Part shown: positions 22,095 to 33,570 of the stretch, piece by piece | Layout of the letters: each line of letters starts with the position of its first letter | Numbering within the stretch: the first letter of the stretch is position 1 | Assembly (NCBI GenBank): GCA_964016885.1 | Contig: OZ024743.1 | Span: forward strand, 178,356,894 to 178,420,893 | Length of the DNA stretch: 64,000 bases | DNA from: Eledone cirrhosa | Taxonomy: Eukaryota; Mollusca; Cephalopoda; Octopoda; Eledonidae | Direction: 5' to 3' | The notes under the pieces: model-generated | Databases searched by the model: none | Seen by the model: only the letters and a program-made list of their open reading frames with translations | Told to the model about the DNA's origin: nothing | Made by a program: the position numbers and the translations under genes

Positions 22095-22625
22095 TTATTG
22101 AATGTCAGGGCCTTTCAAAAGCTTTTTCCAGATCAACAAATACTTGGTAGAGGGTCTTTTTCTTAGCTACGTAGCCCTTCTGCAACTCTCTCACAAGGAA
22201 AAAACCAAACTGTACATCATTAATGTTAATTCTATCCCAAATTATTTATGTAGTAACTTTCGTGTCTTGATCCATAACTTGATGCTTCTGTAATCTTCTT
22301 TGTTCAGTGCATCACCTTAGCCATCATAGTAGTTGATGATGATGCTACGCTAGTCATTAGGTATGACACTGTCCTGTATTACTTGATTTATTATGTGCAT
22401 AGATAGCAAGTGCCCCACCAAACAAGATCAGTATAGCATTTCAGCTACAACCCAGATGGTCCAGCTGCTTTGCCTATCTTCATATCCTTTACTTACTACA
22501 TTGCTGCTAACTTGGATGGTTGGTCATAATGACACTTCCATACTTCTTTCTCCTCCATGTCTGTGACGGCATATGTGCCACTGTCATTTCAGCAGTATTT
22601 CTCCCCACCAATACCTTGATTTTCC
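22095..22625 (-). pseudogene. Degraded LINE reverse transcriptase fragment
   Basis: The minus strand matches the family A/B RT palm region with many indels: the antisense of the FDxxKAFDR box (CAAAAGCTTTTTCCAGATCA), of QFGF/KxTTDA, of SINxYKGKGDAL and of GKAAGPS can each be located in order. It is much older than A4. Confidence 0.7.
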
Positions 22626-22895
22626 GTCAAGAGCCTCGTGGGAATAAGTGGGTGAAGAAAATCTATTTAGTGATTCTTTCATCAAAGCTTTGTAAAATAC
22701 AGTGAAGTTTGATGATGTCATAATAATACAAAAAGGGGATTGTACTGAAATATTTTAAACAAAACTTCTTTACCAGCATGCATGAGCTTATAGTTTGTCA
22801 TCTAGCATGACAACATCCTTCAGACAAACAGGATTTTAATGTGGTATGTAAACCAACAAACTATTTTTTTAAATTATATATTTTTAAAAACATAG

Positions 22896-23090
22896 AGTGG
22901 ATGTGTCAGTTGAAATGGGGTTCCTCCAAAGGATCTTCGGAGTAATGTTACTTGATAGACTGCATAGCAAGATGGTTGGATAACATCCATAAGCTTGGCT
23001 GGTCTTGCTTGGAGATTAAGCTGGATCAGTTGGAGACTTGCTTCTGACATGACCCGCTGGAAGGAGTATTGAGGACTCTGCCCCACTACC
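22896..23090 (+). pseudogene. LINE family E, C-terminal RT fragment
   Basis: GGGTTCCTCCAAAGGATCTT encodes MGFLQRIFGVMLLDR, the conserved MGFLRRVxGVxLxDKV motif of the LINE relic at 53935-54380. The remainder is broken by stops. Confidence 0.6.
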
Positions 23091-23092
23091 CT

Positions 23093-23178
23093 CTTAAAAA
23101 AAAGAAAAAGAAAAGGCAAAAAGAAGAAAAAGAAAAAAAGAAGAAAAAGAAGAAAAAAGAAAAAGAAGAAGAAAAATT
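23093..23178 (+). repeat. Purine tract (A/G)n
   Basis: About 85 bases of almost pure AAG/AAAAAG on the plus strand. Confidence 0.9.
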
Positions 23179-23309
23179 TTAGTATTTAGTCTCTCAGCAC
23201 ACAACACACATATATGCTCACATAAATACACACATGAATATACATACGCACATGCACATACACACATGCCACACTATGGTCCAGTCCCTACACACCATAC
23301 ATCAAAACA

Positions 23310-26300
23310 TCATCATCATCATCATCGTTTAACATCCATCTTCCACGCTAGCATGGGTTTGGACGGGAATTTCCCCACTTGAGGCAAGATTGGTTGTCTT
23401 GCTCGTATAGGACTGTCTGGCGGGTTTTCTACGGCTGGCTGCCCTTCCTAACACCAACCATGTTTACAGTGTGGACTGGGAGGTTTTTACTGTGTTACCT
23501 GCACGGCCACATTACAGCATGGACTGTGTTTTTCTGTTGTGACACCTACACGACCTCATTTGTTTCGGACTGGATGTTGTGGTACCAACATAACTTTACA
23601 TTTAGGGGGGGGGGGGATGGGGGGTAGTGGGATGGGGACTGGGGGTACTTTTGTTAAGAGGTGCCTACTGACTGTAGGTTTCGCTTTGTACTTAGGCAAG
23701 GCGAGTCTTCTCTATGACTGTGTAGGGCCAAAGATCTCGGTCCAGTGACATTGTCTTGGAGAGGTGTAAGTGTGTGAGGTCGGAATTTATCAAGTCGTCC
23801 CAGGTTTTTCTGGGCCTGCCTACTCCGTGGCTAACGTCTATTTTTATCGCCCTGCACTTTTTTATACAGCTGTCGTCTTTCATGCGCATCACGTAACCAT
23901 ACCAACGTAGTCTTCTCTCGAGTAAACAACATCTGATCCCTCTTATTCCTAATTTCTCCCTTAGTTCATGTATGCTTTGCCGTTCACGTATATTACTATT
24001 ACACATCCAACGAAGCATGCAAGCTTCGTTCCTCTCCAGTCTGCGTATATCCTCTGCACACAATGCCCCAGTCTCACTGCCATGTAACATTGCTGTTCGT
24101 ATGCAGGCATCATACAACCTGCCTTTCATTTTTAGAGAGAACCCTTTAGCGGCCAATGGTATAAGCTCTCTGAACTTTTTCCATCCCGTTCTGACTCTAG
24201 CTACTATACTTTCAGAGCACCCTTCACCACTGCTGATTTTGTCACCCAGGTAACGGAAAGTGTCCACTATTTCTATAGAACCATTTGTGCACTGGAATGA
24301 GCTAGTATTCTGTGGGCACTTGCTGCTACTTATTGCACCTGAGCACCGGCCACATATAAAATCTATATTCTTAGTTAGCTTACCTGTGATCCCACTACAT
24401 CTTTTATGTACCCATACTTTGCATTTGGGACATAAAATGGAGATTCTGCCTACACCTTCCCTACACACTGAGCATGGCCATTTCCCAGATGGGACCAGTG
24501 CCCTATTTTCCTTCCTACATACTAGAACTTTAGTCTTAGACAGGTTAATTTTAAGGCCTTTGGATTCTAGGCCATGCTTCCATGTTTGGAATTTCTTCTC
24601 TAGTTCAGCCATTGATTCAGCTATGAGAGATAGATCATCTACGTATAGGAGTTGCCATGGGCAGCCGGTCTTGAACTCCACTGTTATAGCCTGAAGAGCA
24701 ATAATAAATAGTAGGGAGCTAAGAACGGAGCCCTGATGAACACCAACTTTTACGCTAAACTCTTCACTATATTCGTTGTTAATTCTAACCTTGCTGACTG
24801 TTTCTTTATACATGGCTTGTATAGCTCTCACAAGCCATTCATCAACACCTAGTTTTCTAAGAGACCACCAGATAATGGAGCAGGGGACTCTGTCAAAGGC
24901 TTTCTCCATGTCAACAAAAGCTAAGTATAGGGGTTTACTTTTAGCTAGGTACTTCTCCTGTAGTTGTCGTACAATGAAAAGAGCGTCTGTGGTACTTTTA
25001 CCTGACACAAACCCAAACTGCATTTCATCTAGATCAATTCGCTCTCTGATTAGTTGCGCTATTACTTTTTCTGTGACCTTCATGACCTGGTCAATTAATT
25101 TAATGCCTCTATAGTTTCACCTATCTAGGGCATCTCCTTTACCCTTGTAGCAGTTAATGATGTTGCTGCTACGCCAGTCCTTCGGAACGACCCCATTCTG
25201 TATGACTTGGTTTACTATCCGGGTGACCATAGTGTGTCCCACCGTTCCAGATGCTTTCAACATTTCAGCAACTACTTCCGAAGGCCCAGCCGCCTTGCCT
25301 GTCTTCATATCTTTGATCGCCTTACTTATTATACTACCTTCAACTTGCACTGCTGGTCCCTCTATTGGAACGATGTGGGGGAGACTGTCTTTCTCCCAAT
25401 TATTCTCCTCATTTAGTAGCCTTTCGTAGTGACACTTCCAAGCTACCTTCTTATCAGCATCAGTGATGGCAAGTACACCATCATCATTAAAGATACACTT
25501 CTCCCCGACAATATCACAGTTTTCCTTGACACATTGCCTACCAATCCTGAACACCACGTTTTTGTCCTCGCATTGTAGAACATGCTTGAACTTTCTTTCC
25601 TCTGCTTCCCTTCTTGCGAAGTACACTTGTCTCCTAGCTTCCCTCCTGGCCACTTGATAGTCTTCTCTACTTCCCCCATCCCGTCATGCTTTCCAAGCCT
25701 GCTTTTTGGCCTTGATTGACTCCTCCACCTTACTGTTCCACCACCAAGTTACTCTCCTCCTGCCTATAGGTCTGCTCCAGGCACAGATTTCATCTGCCGC
25801 CTTAAGCAGGTTAGCTTTCAGGAATTCCCACTGTTCCTCTATATTGTACGACTCTAATTGCTCTTCCTTACTATCAAAAGCATCAAGTAATATGCTTTTA
25901 AATTTATTACTGGCTGTGGGGTCCTTTAGCTTCCATATTTTTCTCCTGAGGATAGTCCTCTTCTGTTGTCGAGTATGTCTCGTCCTGACTATGAGATCAC
26001 TAATTATGAGTCTATGTTGGGAGGTGCATTCTTCATGGGGGAGGGATTTACTGTTTACAACAGACACTCTGTCACGTCTTCTGGTAAGGATATAATCTAT
26101 CTGGCTGGTGTGTTCCCCTGATCTATAGGTGATCAAGTGATTGTCTCGTTTTTTGAAGTTTGTGTTACAGATAGTTAGGTTATTTGCGTCACAGAATTCC
26201 AGGATTCTGGAGCCTTCCTCATTTCTAGTATCAAACCCATAGCCTCCATGGATTCCGTCATAGCCGTCACAGTGTTGTCCAACATGACCATTTAGGTCGC

Positions 26301-26945
26301 CAGCGATAATTATGTAGTCACTGTCAGTTATTTGGGAGGTAGTGAGCATTAACGACTCATAGAATCTGTCTTTTATAACACCAGGCAGTCCGGATTGGGG
26401 TGCATATGCAGATATAATTGTAACAGTAGTTCTATTGAGGACAAGTCTTATTTTAATTATTCTGTCGTTCACTCTATTTACGTCTATTATCTTATCTGCC
26501 CTCTTTTCTGCTACCATGATTCCTACTCCACCCAGCCCATTGTCATTTCCCACCCAGAAAAGCTAATAGCACCGTTCTTTACCCACAATGAATCTAGCAG
26601 ACCCACCCCTCCATCTGGTCTCTTGAATACAGCAAACATCGACCTCCTTACGTTCAAGCATTTCTACAACCTCTTTAGAGCGGCCTTTTAAGGTGCCTAC
26701 ATTCATGGTACCAACTCTGAAGTTTTGGATTGCGTTTGGAGGGTGGGAACAGTGGGTCGCAGGAGGGGGGGGGGGGGTTATGTTAGCCATCCGCGGCTGA
26801 AATAAAGAGGAGGAATCCTTGCATTCTCGTCCGGCAGCATGAGGTAAATTTGTCTTTATCTTTGGCATTGTCACTGAGTGTCCAGATTTTTTCTTTTCAA
26901 ACTCTCCAGAATTCCATAGTCCATCCATCATATTGAAAGACAACC
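23310..26945 (-). mobile_element. LINE family A copy A4, near full length
   Basis: Runs on the minus strand from about 26945 to the (CAT)n tail at 23310, with a 3' UTR of about 380 bases after the stop at 23692. It is the reference copy for family A and lies in intron 6 of the WDR93-like gene in the same transcriptional sense. No target duplication is obvious; the 5' flank (26950-27270) looks like ordinary intron. Confidence 0.9.
23692..26943 (-). pseudogene. LINE A4 endonuclease/RT/PHD-finger ORF with three nonsense codons
   Basis: All open segments share one frame, giving 1,083 codons with stops only at 26563, 25684 and 25117. Order: N-terminal leader (1-73), apurinic-type endonuclease (about 74-320: [48 protein letters not shown]), basic linker, RT (about 560-790: NYRGIKLIDQVMK, FGFVSGKSTTDAL, AFVDMEKAFDRV with Asp 678 and 684, VHQGSVLSSLLF, YVDD at 767-770), a C4HC3 finger (Cys 824 to Cys 867), then a C-terminal region with YLGDKIS, LRWYGYVMRM and GRPRKTWDDL. 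Other copies have YADD where this has YVDD. The frame with point stops only suggests recent activity. Confidence 0.92.
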
Positions 26946-27270
26946 AGGTCTAAACTTAAGAAGTGATAGCATAGGCCGCTGACTTATGATTAGTCCACGT
27001 AATAATGGTAGTGAGTGGGGGCGGGTGGGAGGGATATGGGGTTGTTAGCGAGAAGGTTTAAATAAAATCCTCAAATTTTTGGGCATAATTGAAGAAGTAT
27101 ATATAACAGTAATAAGAGAAGAATTATGGGAATTTAAAAAATACAAGAAGATTGTTTTGAACAATCAGACAGAATGATTGAATAGCATTGAAAAAGCAAA
27201 GATTGGATTCTGGACGAAATGATACAGATAGATGAATGGACCGGAGAAAAAATGGAGAGAAGAGTAAAGA

Positions 27271-27464
27271 AATAACTGTTTCTACTTTTGGCACAAGGCC
27301 AGCAATTACCCAGTACATTACTGGTACTTTATTTTATCGACCCCGTAAGGATGAAAGGCAAAGTTAACCTTGACGGGATTTGAACTCAGACCATAAAGGG
27401 ACGTAACTATGCTGGAAAGCATGGCGTCCGACTCTCTACCGATACTGCCAATCCACCGCCCAAA
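27271..27464 (-). mobile_element. Lys-type tRNA SINE, full length
   Basis: On the minus strand it runs from GGATTGGCAGTATCGGTAGA (A box, Lys-tRNA-like) and GAGTTCAAATCCCGTC (B box) to GCCTTGTGCCAAAAGTAGAA. It is inserted in, or abuts, the LINE 3' UTR fragment at 27465. Confidence 0.9.
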
Positions 27465-27620
27465 TGACTGTATCTTGCTCATACAGAACTGTTTCTGGTT
27501 TGGTTTCTATGGCTGGATGCCCTTCCTAACGCCAATCACATTTACAGTTTAGGCTGGGACGTAAGTGGCGATTGGGGTACATCTAAGGACATGGGTGAGG
27601 GGTAAAGAAATTAGTGAGGG
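27465..27620 (-). mobile_element. LINE A-type 3' UTR fragment
   Basis: ACTGTATCTTGCTCATACAG, GGATGCCCTTCCTAACGCCA and GTGGCGATTGGGGTACATCT. It is nearly identical to 32880-33010, so both come from one subfamily. Confidence 0.8.
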
Positions 27621-27972
27621 GTAAAGAAATTAGTGAAGAGTAAAGAAATAACATTTGTACGTTACATTTCTCCGAGCGAGCCTAGCCTGAAAAGGGGTTG
27701 ACGAATTCTGAGTTTCGTACTCGCTACAGGTTTATTTTATATTTGGAGAGAGAGGAAGGGATTGAGAAAGAACCAGCAGGATATAGGGAGGTATGTTCCA
27801 TAAATGGTAAGACCCCACACACGCACCACACCGCACACACATACTACAGTTCAGTCCCTAAACACCATGTCACCAAATGTGTTCCATAGATGGTAACACC
27901 ACACATACAAACACACATATTTATACATAAAATGTAGGTATATATATATATGAATATACACATATTTGTTAC

Positions 27973-28042
27973 CTTGTGGTACAGAAGGGCTTGAGATTCT
28001 TAAGAATGAAGTCTCATTACTTGCAGAGATATCTGTAGCAAT
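27973..28042 (-). CDS. WDR93: WDR93-like gene, coding exon 6 (70 bases)
   Basis: A very short exon found by walking the phase. Acceptor TTATCTTCTACCAG|ATTGC and donor CCACAAG|GTAACAAA enclose 23 codons plus one base. Exon 5 ends in phase 0 and exon 7 needs one base before it, exactly what this exon supplies. The peptide SNETSFLRISSPSVPQ is plausibly the PVLLMKIRPPKPV linker of WDR93. Phase agreement on both sides plus good splice sites make it likely; sequence similarity alone is weak. Confidence 0.7.
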
Positions 28043-28137
28043 CTGGTAGAAGATAAAATATGGAGTAAATACAAGGATATGTTTTATAACCGTTCATATC
28101 TAAGGTGGTTGTTTCTTTGACTAAACATTTCATAAGA

Positions 28138-28260
28138 CATTCATTATCACTGTCTTATGGTCATCTACCATGTTAGCATGGGTTGCACAGGTCATCAAAT
28201 TCTGAAACTAGACAGGTCACATGACTGTATTTTTTTGTTTATATATTCCACCTAGATGTC
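28138..28260 (-). mobile_element. Diverged LINE 3' tail
   Basis: TCATTATCACTGTCTTATGG, CATGTTAGCATGGGTTGCAC and ACATGACTGTATTTTTTTG are recognisable pieces of the tail and adjacent UTR. Confidence 0.5.
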
Positions 28261-28368
28261 ATACCCTGATTGGACCAACAATTTGTAGTGTGTCTTGATG
28301 GGGCAATTGTTCTCTCTCTCTGATCAATTGTTCTCTCTCTCTCTCTGTATGTGTGTATATATATATAT

Positions 28369-28703
28369 ATCATCATCATCATCATTTAATGTCCATTTTC
28401 CACGATAGCACAGGTTAGGCGGGTTGCCCCTTTGTGAGACAAGCCAGGACAGATGACTGGGTCTTGCTCATACAGAACTGTTTCTGGCTTGGTTTCTATG
28501 GCTGGATGCCCTTCCTAACACCAACCACATTTACAGTGTGTTCTGGGAGCTTTTTGTTGTGACACCTACATGACCACTTTACAGTGTGAACTGGGTGCTT
28601 TTTGTTGTGACACCTACACGATCACTTTACTGTGTGGGCAAGGCACTTATTGTTGTGACACTTACACGACCACTTTACATTGTGGGCTGGGTGCTTACAG
28701 GAG
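28369..28703 (-). mobile_element. LINE A-type 3' UTR with repeated ~57-bp modules
   Basis: Tail CATTTAATGTCCATTTTCC and GGATGCCCTTCCTAACACCA, then four successive modules of the form TTGTGACACCTACACGA followed by CACTTTACAGTGTGGGCTGG and GTGCTTTTTG. Confidence 0.85.
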
Positions 28704-28852
28704 AGGGCTAAGGACAGATCTAGCAAAGAACTCTCAAATGGCAACAATGTTTTTTTCTATCAACTTGAATCCAATAAAATATCTTACTTCATTCTTAAAA
28801 TAAAAATTAGAATTTGTGTATAAGAAACATGACTATCATAGAATAGTCTTAC

Positions 28853-28947
28853 CTGACATGATGAGGTTTTGGGTTCAAATTGGTCAAACAAATTGTTAAC
28901 TGAAAGTTTGTAAATATCCAAGTAAGTCTCTTTCCCTACAACACTAC
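28853..28947 (-). CDS. WDR93: WDR93-like gene, coding exon 5
   Basis: A 95-base exon with acceptor TTTCTGACAG|GTAGTGTTG and donor TGTCAG|GTAAGACT. Two leading bases complete the glycine codon from exon 4 and it ends in phase 0. It encodes GKETYLDIYKLSVNNLFDQF, which aligns with the [20 protein letters not shown] segment of human WDR93 recalled from memory; this is one of the strongest identity points in the gene. A phase-neutral exon could still be missing between here and exon 6, because vertebrate proteins are longer at this point. Confidence 0.85.
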
Positions 28948-28997
28948 CTGTCAGAAAAAAATGGAAGGAAATTTAAGAACCTATGTTTTGTATACAA

Positions 28998-29178
28998 AAG
29001 AATGTGATGTCAATGGTGTTGACTAACTTTATAGGATGTCAATAAATATATGAAAGAGTGTGATAACAAATGGTGTTGACTAGTTTTATAGCATGTCAAT
29101 AATTATATTAAAGAGTGTGATATCAATGATATCAAATGGTGTTGATTAGTTTTATAGGATGTCAATAATTATAGCAAC
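28998..29178 (+). repeat. Tandem repeat, ~60-bp unit, three copies
   Basis: AGTGTGATA, AATGGTGTTGACTAGTTTTA and GGATGTCAATAATTATA recur three times with small differences. It lies in intron 4 of the WDR93-like gene. Confidence 0.85.
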
Positions 29179-29499
29179 TATAAGATGATACTTAGGTTCG
29201 TGAAGAGGTTAGGAAGTGTTGACATTTGAAAATTTTAAAGAAGTGAATATTTAAATAATCTTTTAACAAAATACCCTCAATTTCTTACTTGGAAAAAGTT
29301 ACATCTATGGTGCAAATTTGATGCTGTTTAGTCCAGCTGCTTGGCGGAAAGTTTGTTACTTACATACAGCCATCAGCTTTATAGTATAGATATAACATCT
29401 CTATTTAACAAAATAACATACTTCAGAACATCTGTTGAGTCAGGGTTGTTGTATAGATCAGGTATATGGACCCTGACACAAGCACTTTAGAAGTAACTA

Positions 29500-29800
29500 G
29501 ATGGTGTAGACAATTGCTTGAAGATGGTTACAATTTGCAGGACATTGCTGGAGAAGTAAGCAGGAAGTTATACTACATAGGTTACTATTATGGGAACCAA
29601 CTAATGGGAGATGCAATAGAGGAAGACCTGCTCAAATAGTCATCAATCAACTCTCAAATGATACAAACCTCAGTAGGGAGTAGTTACCAGGAGCAATGGA
29701 AAATTATGACTTGTGGAGAGACTCTGTCAGAAATGTTCAACTGTGGTCACAGTGATGATGATTTAACTAACACCCATTTTCATTTTACCTGCTAGTAAGG
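29500..29800 (+). pseudogene. Degraded LINE C-terminal fragment
   Basis: AGATGCAATAGAGGAAGACC (GRPR-like), ATGACTTGTGGAGAGACTCT (YDLWRDSV) and a following (GAT) tail are old versions of the LINE end. Confidence 0.5.
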
Positions 29801-30028
29801 GTAGGGTCATCATATATGTCTAACTTATTTCTATTGAAACATACCTATATAGTGTCTCATATTATAAAAGAACAAAAACATAGGTAATGACTGGAGACAG
29901 AGAGAGAGAAAGAGAACAAATGAAGTAGAGGACTTCATTACTGCCAAGTCCTCATAGTTTTCAACCGACCTTAGACTAGTTTATTTCAGTGGATTTTGGA
30001 ATGTTCCTTATGATTTATTTTCCAGGGT

Positions 30029-30220
30029 AGTGGATTGGCAGTATCGGTAGAGGGCCGGACGCCATGCTTTGCAGCATAGAGTTACGCCCCTTTATGATCT
30101 GAGTTCAAATCCCGCCAAGGTTAACTTTGCCTTTCATCCTTACAGAGTTGATAAAATAAAGTACCAGTAATACACTGCGATAATTGCTGGCCTTGTGCCA
30201 ACAGTAGAAACAATTATTTT
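30029..30220 (+). mobile_element. Lys-type tRNA SINE, full length
   Basis: GGATTGGCAGTATCGGTAGA head, B box GAGTTCAAATCCCGCC, end GGCCTTGTGCCAACAGTAGA then AAACAATTATT. It lies in intron 4, antisense to the gene. Confidence 0.9.
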
Positions 30221-30542
30221 CCAGAAATGTTGGAATAGATTCCTGACAGAGATTTGAACTGACGTTAAAGAAAGACAAGACTAGTATTGTTGGTGCTTTG
30301 TTTTTCTTGAAACACAGTGTGATGAAATGCCAAGTCATTCCAGGCAAATATTTAAACTAATGGTGAAGACAGATCAGATTAAATATGACTACACATTCAT
30401 TTATTCTTGTCTATTATTATTTCTGCAAGTTGGTTTTATCAAATAACCACTATGTATGGAAGCAAACAAAATGCTTCCCAGATGAATTCAATTAAGAAAG
30501 AGATGAATGAATGAAAAATGTGAAAGTAGACTAAAATCTTAC

Positions 30543-30621
30543 CATCCATGACAGCACCAAAGTAATCACCTTGTGGTGACGCTGCACAATAGGTAACAAA
30601 TGACTGAAGTTTCCCTTCACT
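30543..30621 (-). CDS. WDR93: WDR93-like gene, coding exon 4
   Basis: A 79-base exon with acceptor TTATTTCCAG|AGTGAAGG and donor GGATG|GTAAGATT. It enters in phase 0 and leaves one base over. The peptide contains TYCAASPQGDYFGAVMDG, equivalent to the KVEISPGGNFAAFLLQG blade of WDR93. The next codon is completed by exon 5. Intron 3 (30622-39327) is 8.7 kb and carries LINE copy A5, several LINE 3' ends, a Helitron-like element and nested palindromes. Confidence 0.84.
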
Positions 30622-30676
30622 CTGGAAATAAAGAAAATAGATAAAGAAGCTTGAAAGATATATTGAATAACTAGTC

Positions 30677-30679
<3 letters not shown>

Positions 30680-30722
<43 letters not shown>
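30680..30722. repeat. (TA)n microsatellite
   Basis: A pure TA tract at the left edge of the Helitron-like element. Confidence 0.95.
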
Positions 30723-30727
<5 letters not shown>

Positions 30728-31308
30728 TTTTTACTCTCCGTCTGTCTTTTCTTTATGCATTCTCAAATGGCTTGACCAAATTAAATCAAATTTTACAAGG
30801 TAACAGTATTAGACCCCGGGATTAGCAACATGTAATTTTTATTTTCATTTGGATTAAAATAATATAACATTTTATCTAAAATAATCTTTCTATAGTCAAC
30901 TATAATAAACGGAGATTTTATAACACGGCGAAGATGACGTCACATTTTGTATATGAGTGTGTATGTGTCTGTAAGTGAGTGTGTCTTTGCGCATTTGTTA
31001 CATATGTTAGGCCTTCGAAAGTTACATACACACACATCTTCATGTAAATATTTAATCAGATACACAGAATTAAACACACACACACATCTACACATGTGAT
31101 GAAACAATGAATATTGTTTATCCTGAGGTGCTTCAAGATTGACAGATTTTCATTTCTAAATTCCATTATCATTACAATTTTGATATTTTTTTTTATAAAA
31201 TATAGATATTTTGAAATAATTATGAGTAAAAATATATCTTCATATTTATTGTTTACTAATCTGAATAAGAACATCAGAAACCCGGGCAATGCCAGGTCAT
31301 TTAGCTAG

Positions 31309-31309
<1 letters not shown>
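30723..31309 (+). mobile_element. Non-autonomous Helitron-like element
   Basis: The 3' end reads CCCGGGCAATGCCAGGTCAT then TTAGCTAGT: a GC hairpin about 10 bases before CTAG, followed by T, as in Helitrons. The 5' part (CTCCGTCTGTC and AATGGCTTGACCAAATTAAA) resembles the conserved lead of small invertebrate Helitrons. No Rep/helicase is encoded. It lies in intron 3 of the WDR93-like gene. Confidence 0.6.
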
Positions 31310-31332
<23 letters not shown>

Positions 31333-31339
<7 letters not shown>

Positions 31340-31800
31340 TCATTGTCGTTTAACGTCTATCTTCCACACTAGCATGGGTTAGACGGTTTTGTTCCATTTG
31401 ATGTGGGAATGGTCGGGAGACCGTGTCTTGCTTGTACGGAAGTGTCTCTGGCAGGTTTTCTACAGCTGGATGCCCTTCCTAACACCAACCACCTTTACAG
31501 TGTGGACTGGGAACCTTTTTACAGTGTCTCCTACACGACCACCTTACAGTGTGGACTGGGTGCTTTTTGTTGTGTCATCGACACAGTGGACGGAAATGGG
31601 AGGATGGGGTAGGGTGTTTGGTCAAGAGGTGCCACTGACTGTAGGTTTGTACGCAAAGAAAGGCAGGTCTTCTGTACAACTGCATGGCGCCAAAGATCTC
31701 AATCCAGTGACATTGAGGTGTAAGAGAGGTGTAAGTGAGCAAGGTCAGTTTTTATCACCTCGTCCCAGGTTTTTCTTGGTCTACCCACTCTACAGCTTCC
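31333..31800 (-). mobile_element. LINE A 3' end fragment
   Basis: Tail CGTTTAACGTCTATCTTCC, GGATGCCCTTCCTAACACCA, two UTR modules, then the antisense of the C-terminal coding end (PRKTWDEVI around 31770). Confidence 0.85.
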
Positions 31801-31852
31801 ACATATATATATACATATACATAGAGAAAGAGATCTTATATAATTCAAGATA

Positions 31853-32028
31853 TTATCATCCTCATTTAATTCCTTTTCCAAGCTAGCATGTGTAGAATGG
31901 GCTGTCTCTTTGTGAGAGATAACATTGGAAGACAGTGTTTTGCTCACAAAACTGATTTTGGCTTGGTTTCTATGGCTGGTTGCCCTTCATAATGCCAACC
32001 ACATTTACAGTGTGTGCTGAGTGCTTAT
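31853..32028 (-). mobile_element. LINE A-type 3' UTR fragment (diverged)
   Basis: CCAAGCTAGCATGTGTAGAA, TTTTGGCTTGGTTTCTATGG and CAACCACATTTACAGTGTGT in order. Confidence 0.65.
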
Positions 32029-32048
32029 GCTGATGATAATGATTATAT

Positions 32049-32718
32049 ATCATCATCATCATCACCGTTTTACGTCTGTTCTTCCACGCTAGCATGGGTT
32101 AGACGGGTTGTCCTGTTGTGGGCAGTGTCCGGTCAGCTGACCTTGTCTTGCTCATACGGGAACTGATTCTGGCTTGATTTCTACAGCTGGATGCCCTTCC
32201 TAACACCAACCTCATTTGCAGTGAGTGCTGGGTGCTTTTTTCCATGGCACTTACACGTCCACTTTACAGTTGGGCTGGGTGCTTTTTTGCCGTGGAGCCT
32301 CCACAACCACTTTGCAGTGGGAGGGTGTGGGGGCATATTGTTTATATGCTTCAGCTTCGGCTTGTACCCGTGAGGGGTCGGGTCTTCTGTATTACTGCGT
32401 GACGCCAGAGGTCCCGGTCTTGTGTCATCACCTTTGAGAGGTGTAATTGGGTAAGGTCAGCTTTTATCACCTCATCCCAGGTCCTCTTGAGTCTCCCCAC
32501 TCCGCGGTTTCCATCGACTTCTAGTGCTCTGCACCTTTTTATGCAGCTGGCATCCTTCATACGCATCACATGTCCATACCAACACAACCGCCTCACCTGC
32601 ACACAGCATTTGATTCCTCTTATGCTCAGTCTCTCTCTCAATTCATTTATGCTTTGCCGTTCGCGTATATTACTATTACACATCCATCGGAGCATGCCGG
32701 CTTCATTTCTTTCTAATA
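32049..32718 (-). mobile_element. LINE A 3' end with intact C-terminal frame
   Basis: The tail at 32050 is followed upstream by a UTR, then a minus-strand frame (32695-32351) of 114 codons, MLRWMCNSNIRERQSINELR to the GVGRLKRTWDEVIKADL motif and a stop. It is 5'-truncated at a (TA)n tract at 32718. Confidence 0.85.
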
Positions 32719-32794
32719 TATATATATATATATATATATGATGTTGATGAAATATTTATATATATATATATATATATATATAGATAGATAGATA

Positions 32795-33478
32795 TTATCA
32801 TCATCCCCATTTAACGTCCATTTTTCCATGCTAGCATGAGTTAGTTGAGTTGTCCTGTTATGAGACAAGCCAGGTCAAATGACTGTATCTTGCTCATACA
32901 GAACTGTTTCTGGTTTGGTTTCTATGGCTGGATGCCCTTCCTAACGCCAATCACATTTACAATTTAGGCTAGGAAGTAGGTGGCGATTGGGGTACATCTA
33001 AGGACATGGGAGAGGGGTGGGGTGTTAAGATGTGGGAGTTGAAGGTACATACTAGATGTATGTTTCAATCCATGCACACAGGAAGGTGGTTCTTCTGTAT
33101 TACTGCATAATGCCAGAGATCTCATGTGTCATTGCCTTTGAAAGGTGCAATCATGATAGGCCAGATTTTATCACCTCATCCCAAATCTTCCTAGGTCTCC
33201 ATAGCTTCCATCAACTTTGAGCACTCTGCACCTATGCAGTTGTCATCCTTTATATACATTACATGCCCATACCAACACATTCTCCTCTTATGCCAGTTTC
33301 TCTCTCAATTCATTTATGCTTTGCCGTTCACATATATTACTATTACACATCCATCAAAGCATGCAAGTTTAATTTTTTTCCAATCTTCACAGGTCTTCTG
33401 CACACAGTGACCAGGCCCTGCTACCATGCAACATTGCTGTTCATATACACAAATTATACAATCTGCTGTTCCTTTTTT
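32795..33478 (-). mobile_element. LINE A 3' end fragment, degraded
   Basis: Tail CCCATTTAACGTCCATTTTT, UTR nearly identical to 27465-27620, then the broken C-terminal coding region (antisense of NERQSIN...HVM and of LHGSxALCAEDL) up to a poly-T/TA tract. Confidence 0.8.
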
Positions 33479-33570
33479 TATATATGTATATATCAGATAG
33501 GGTATGGTAAAAACCAGGTAGACCATAACCCACCAGAGTACTTGATACTTGGGGTAGTAGAGTGGGTAAT

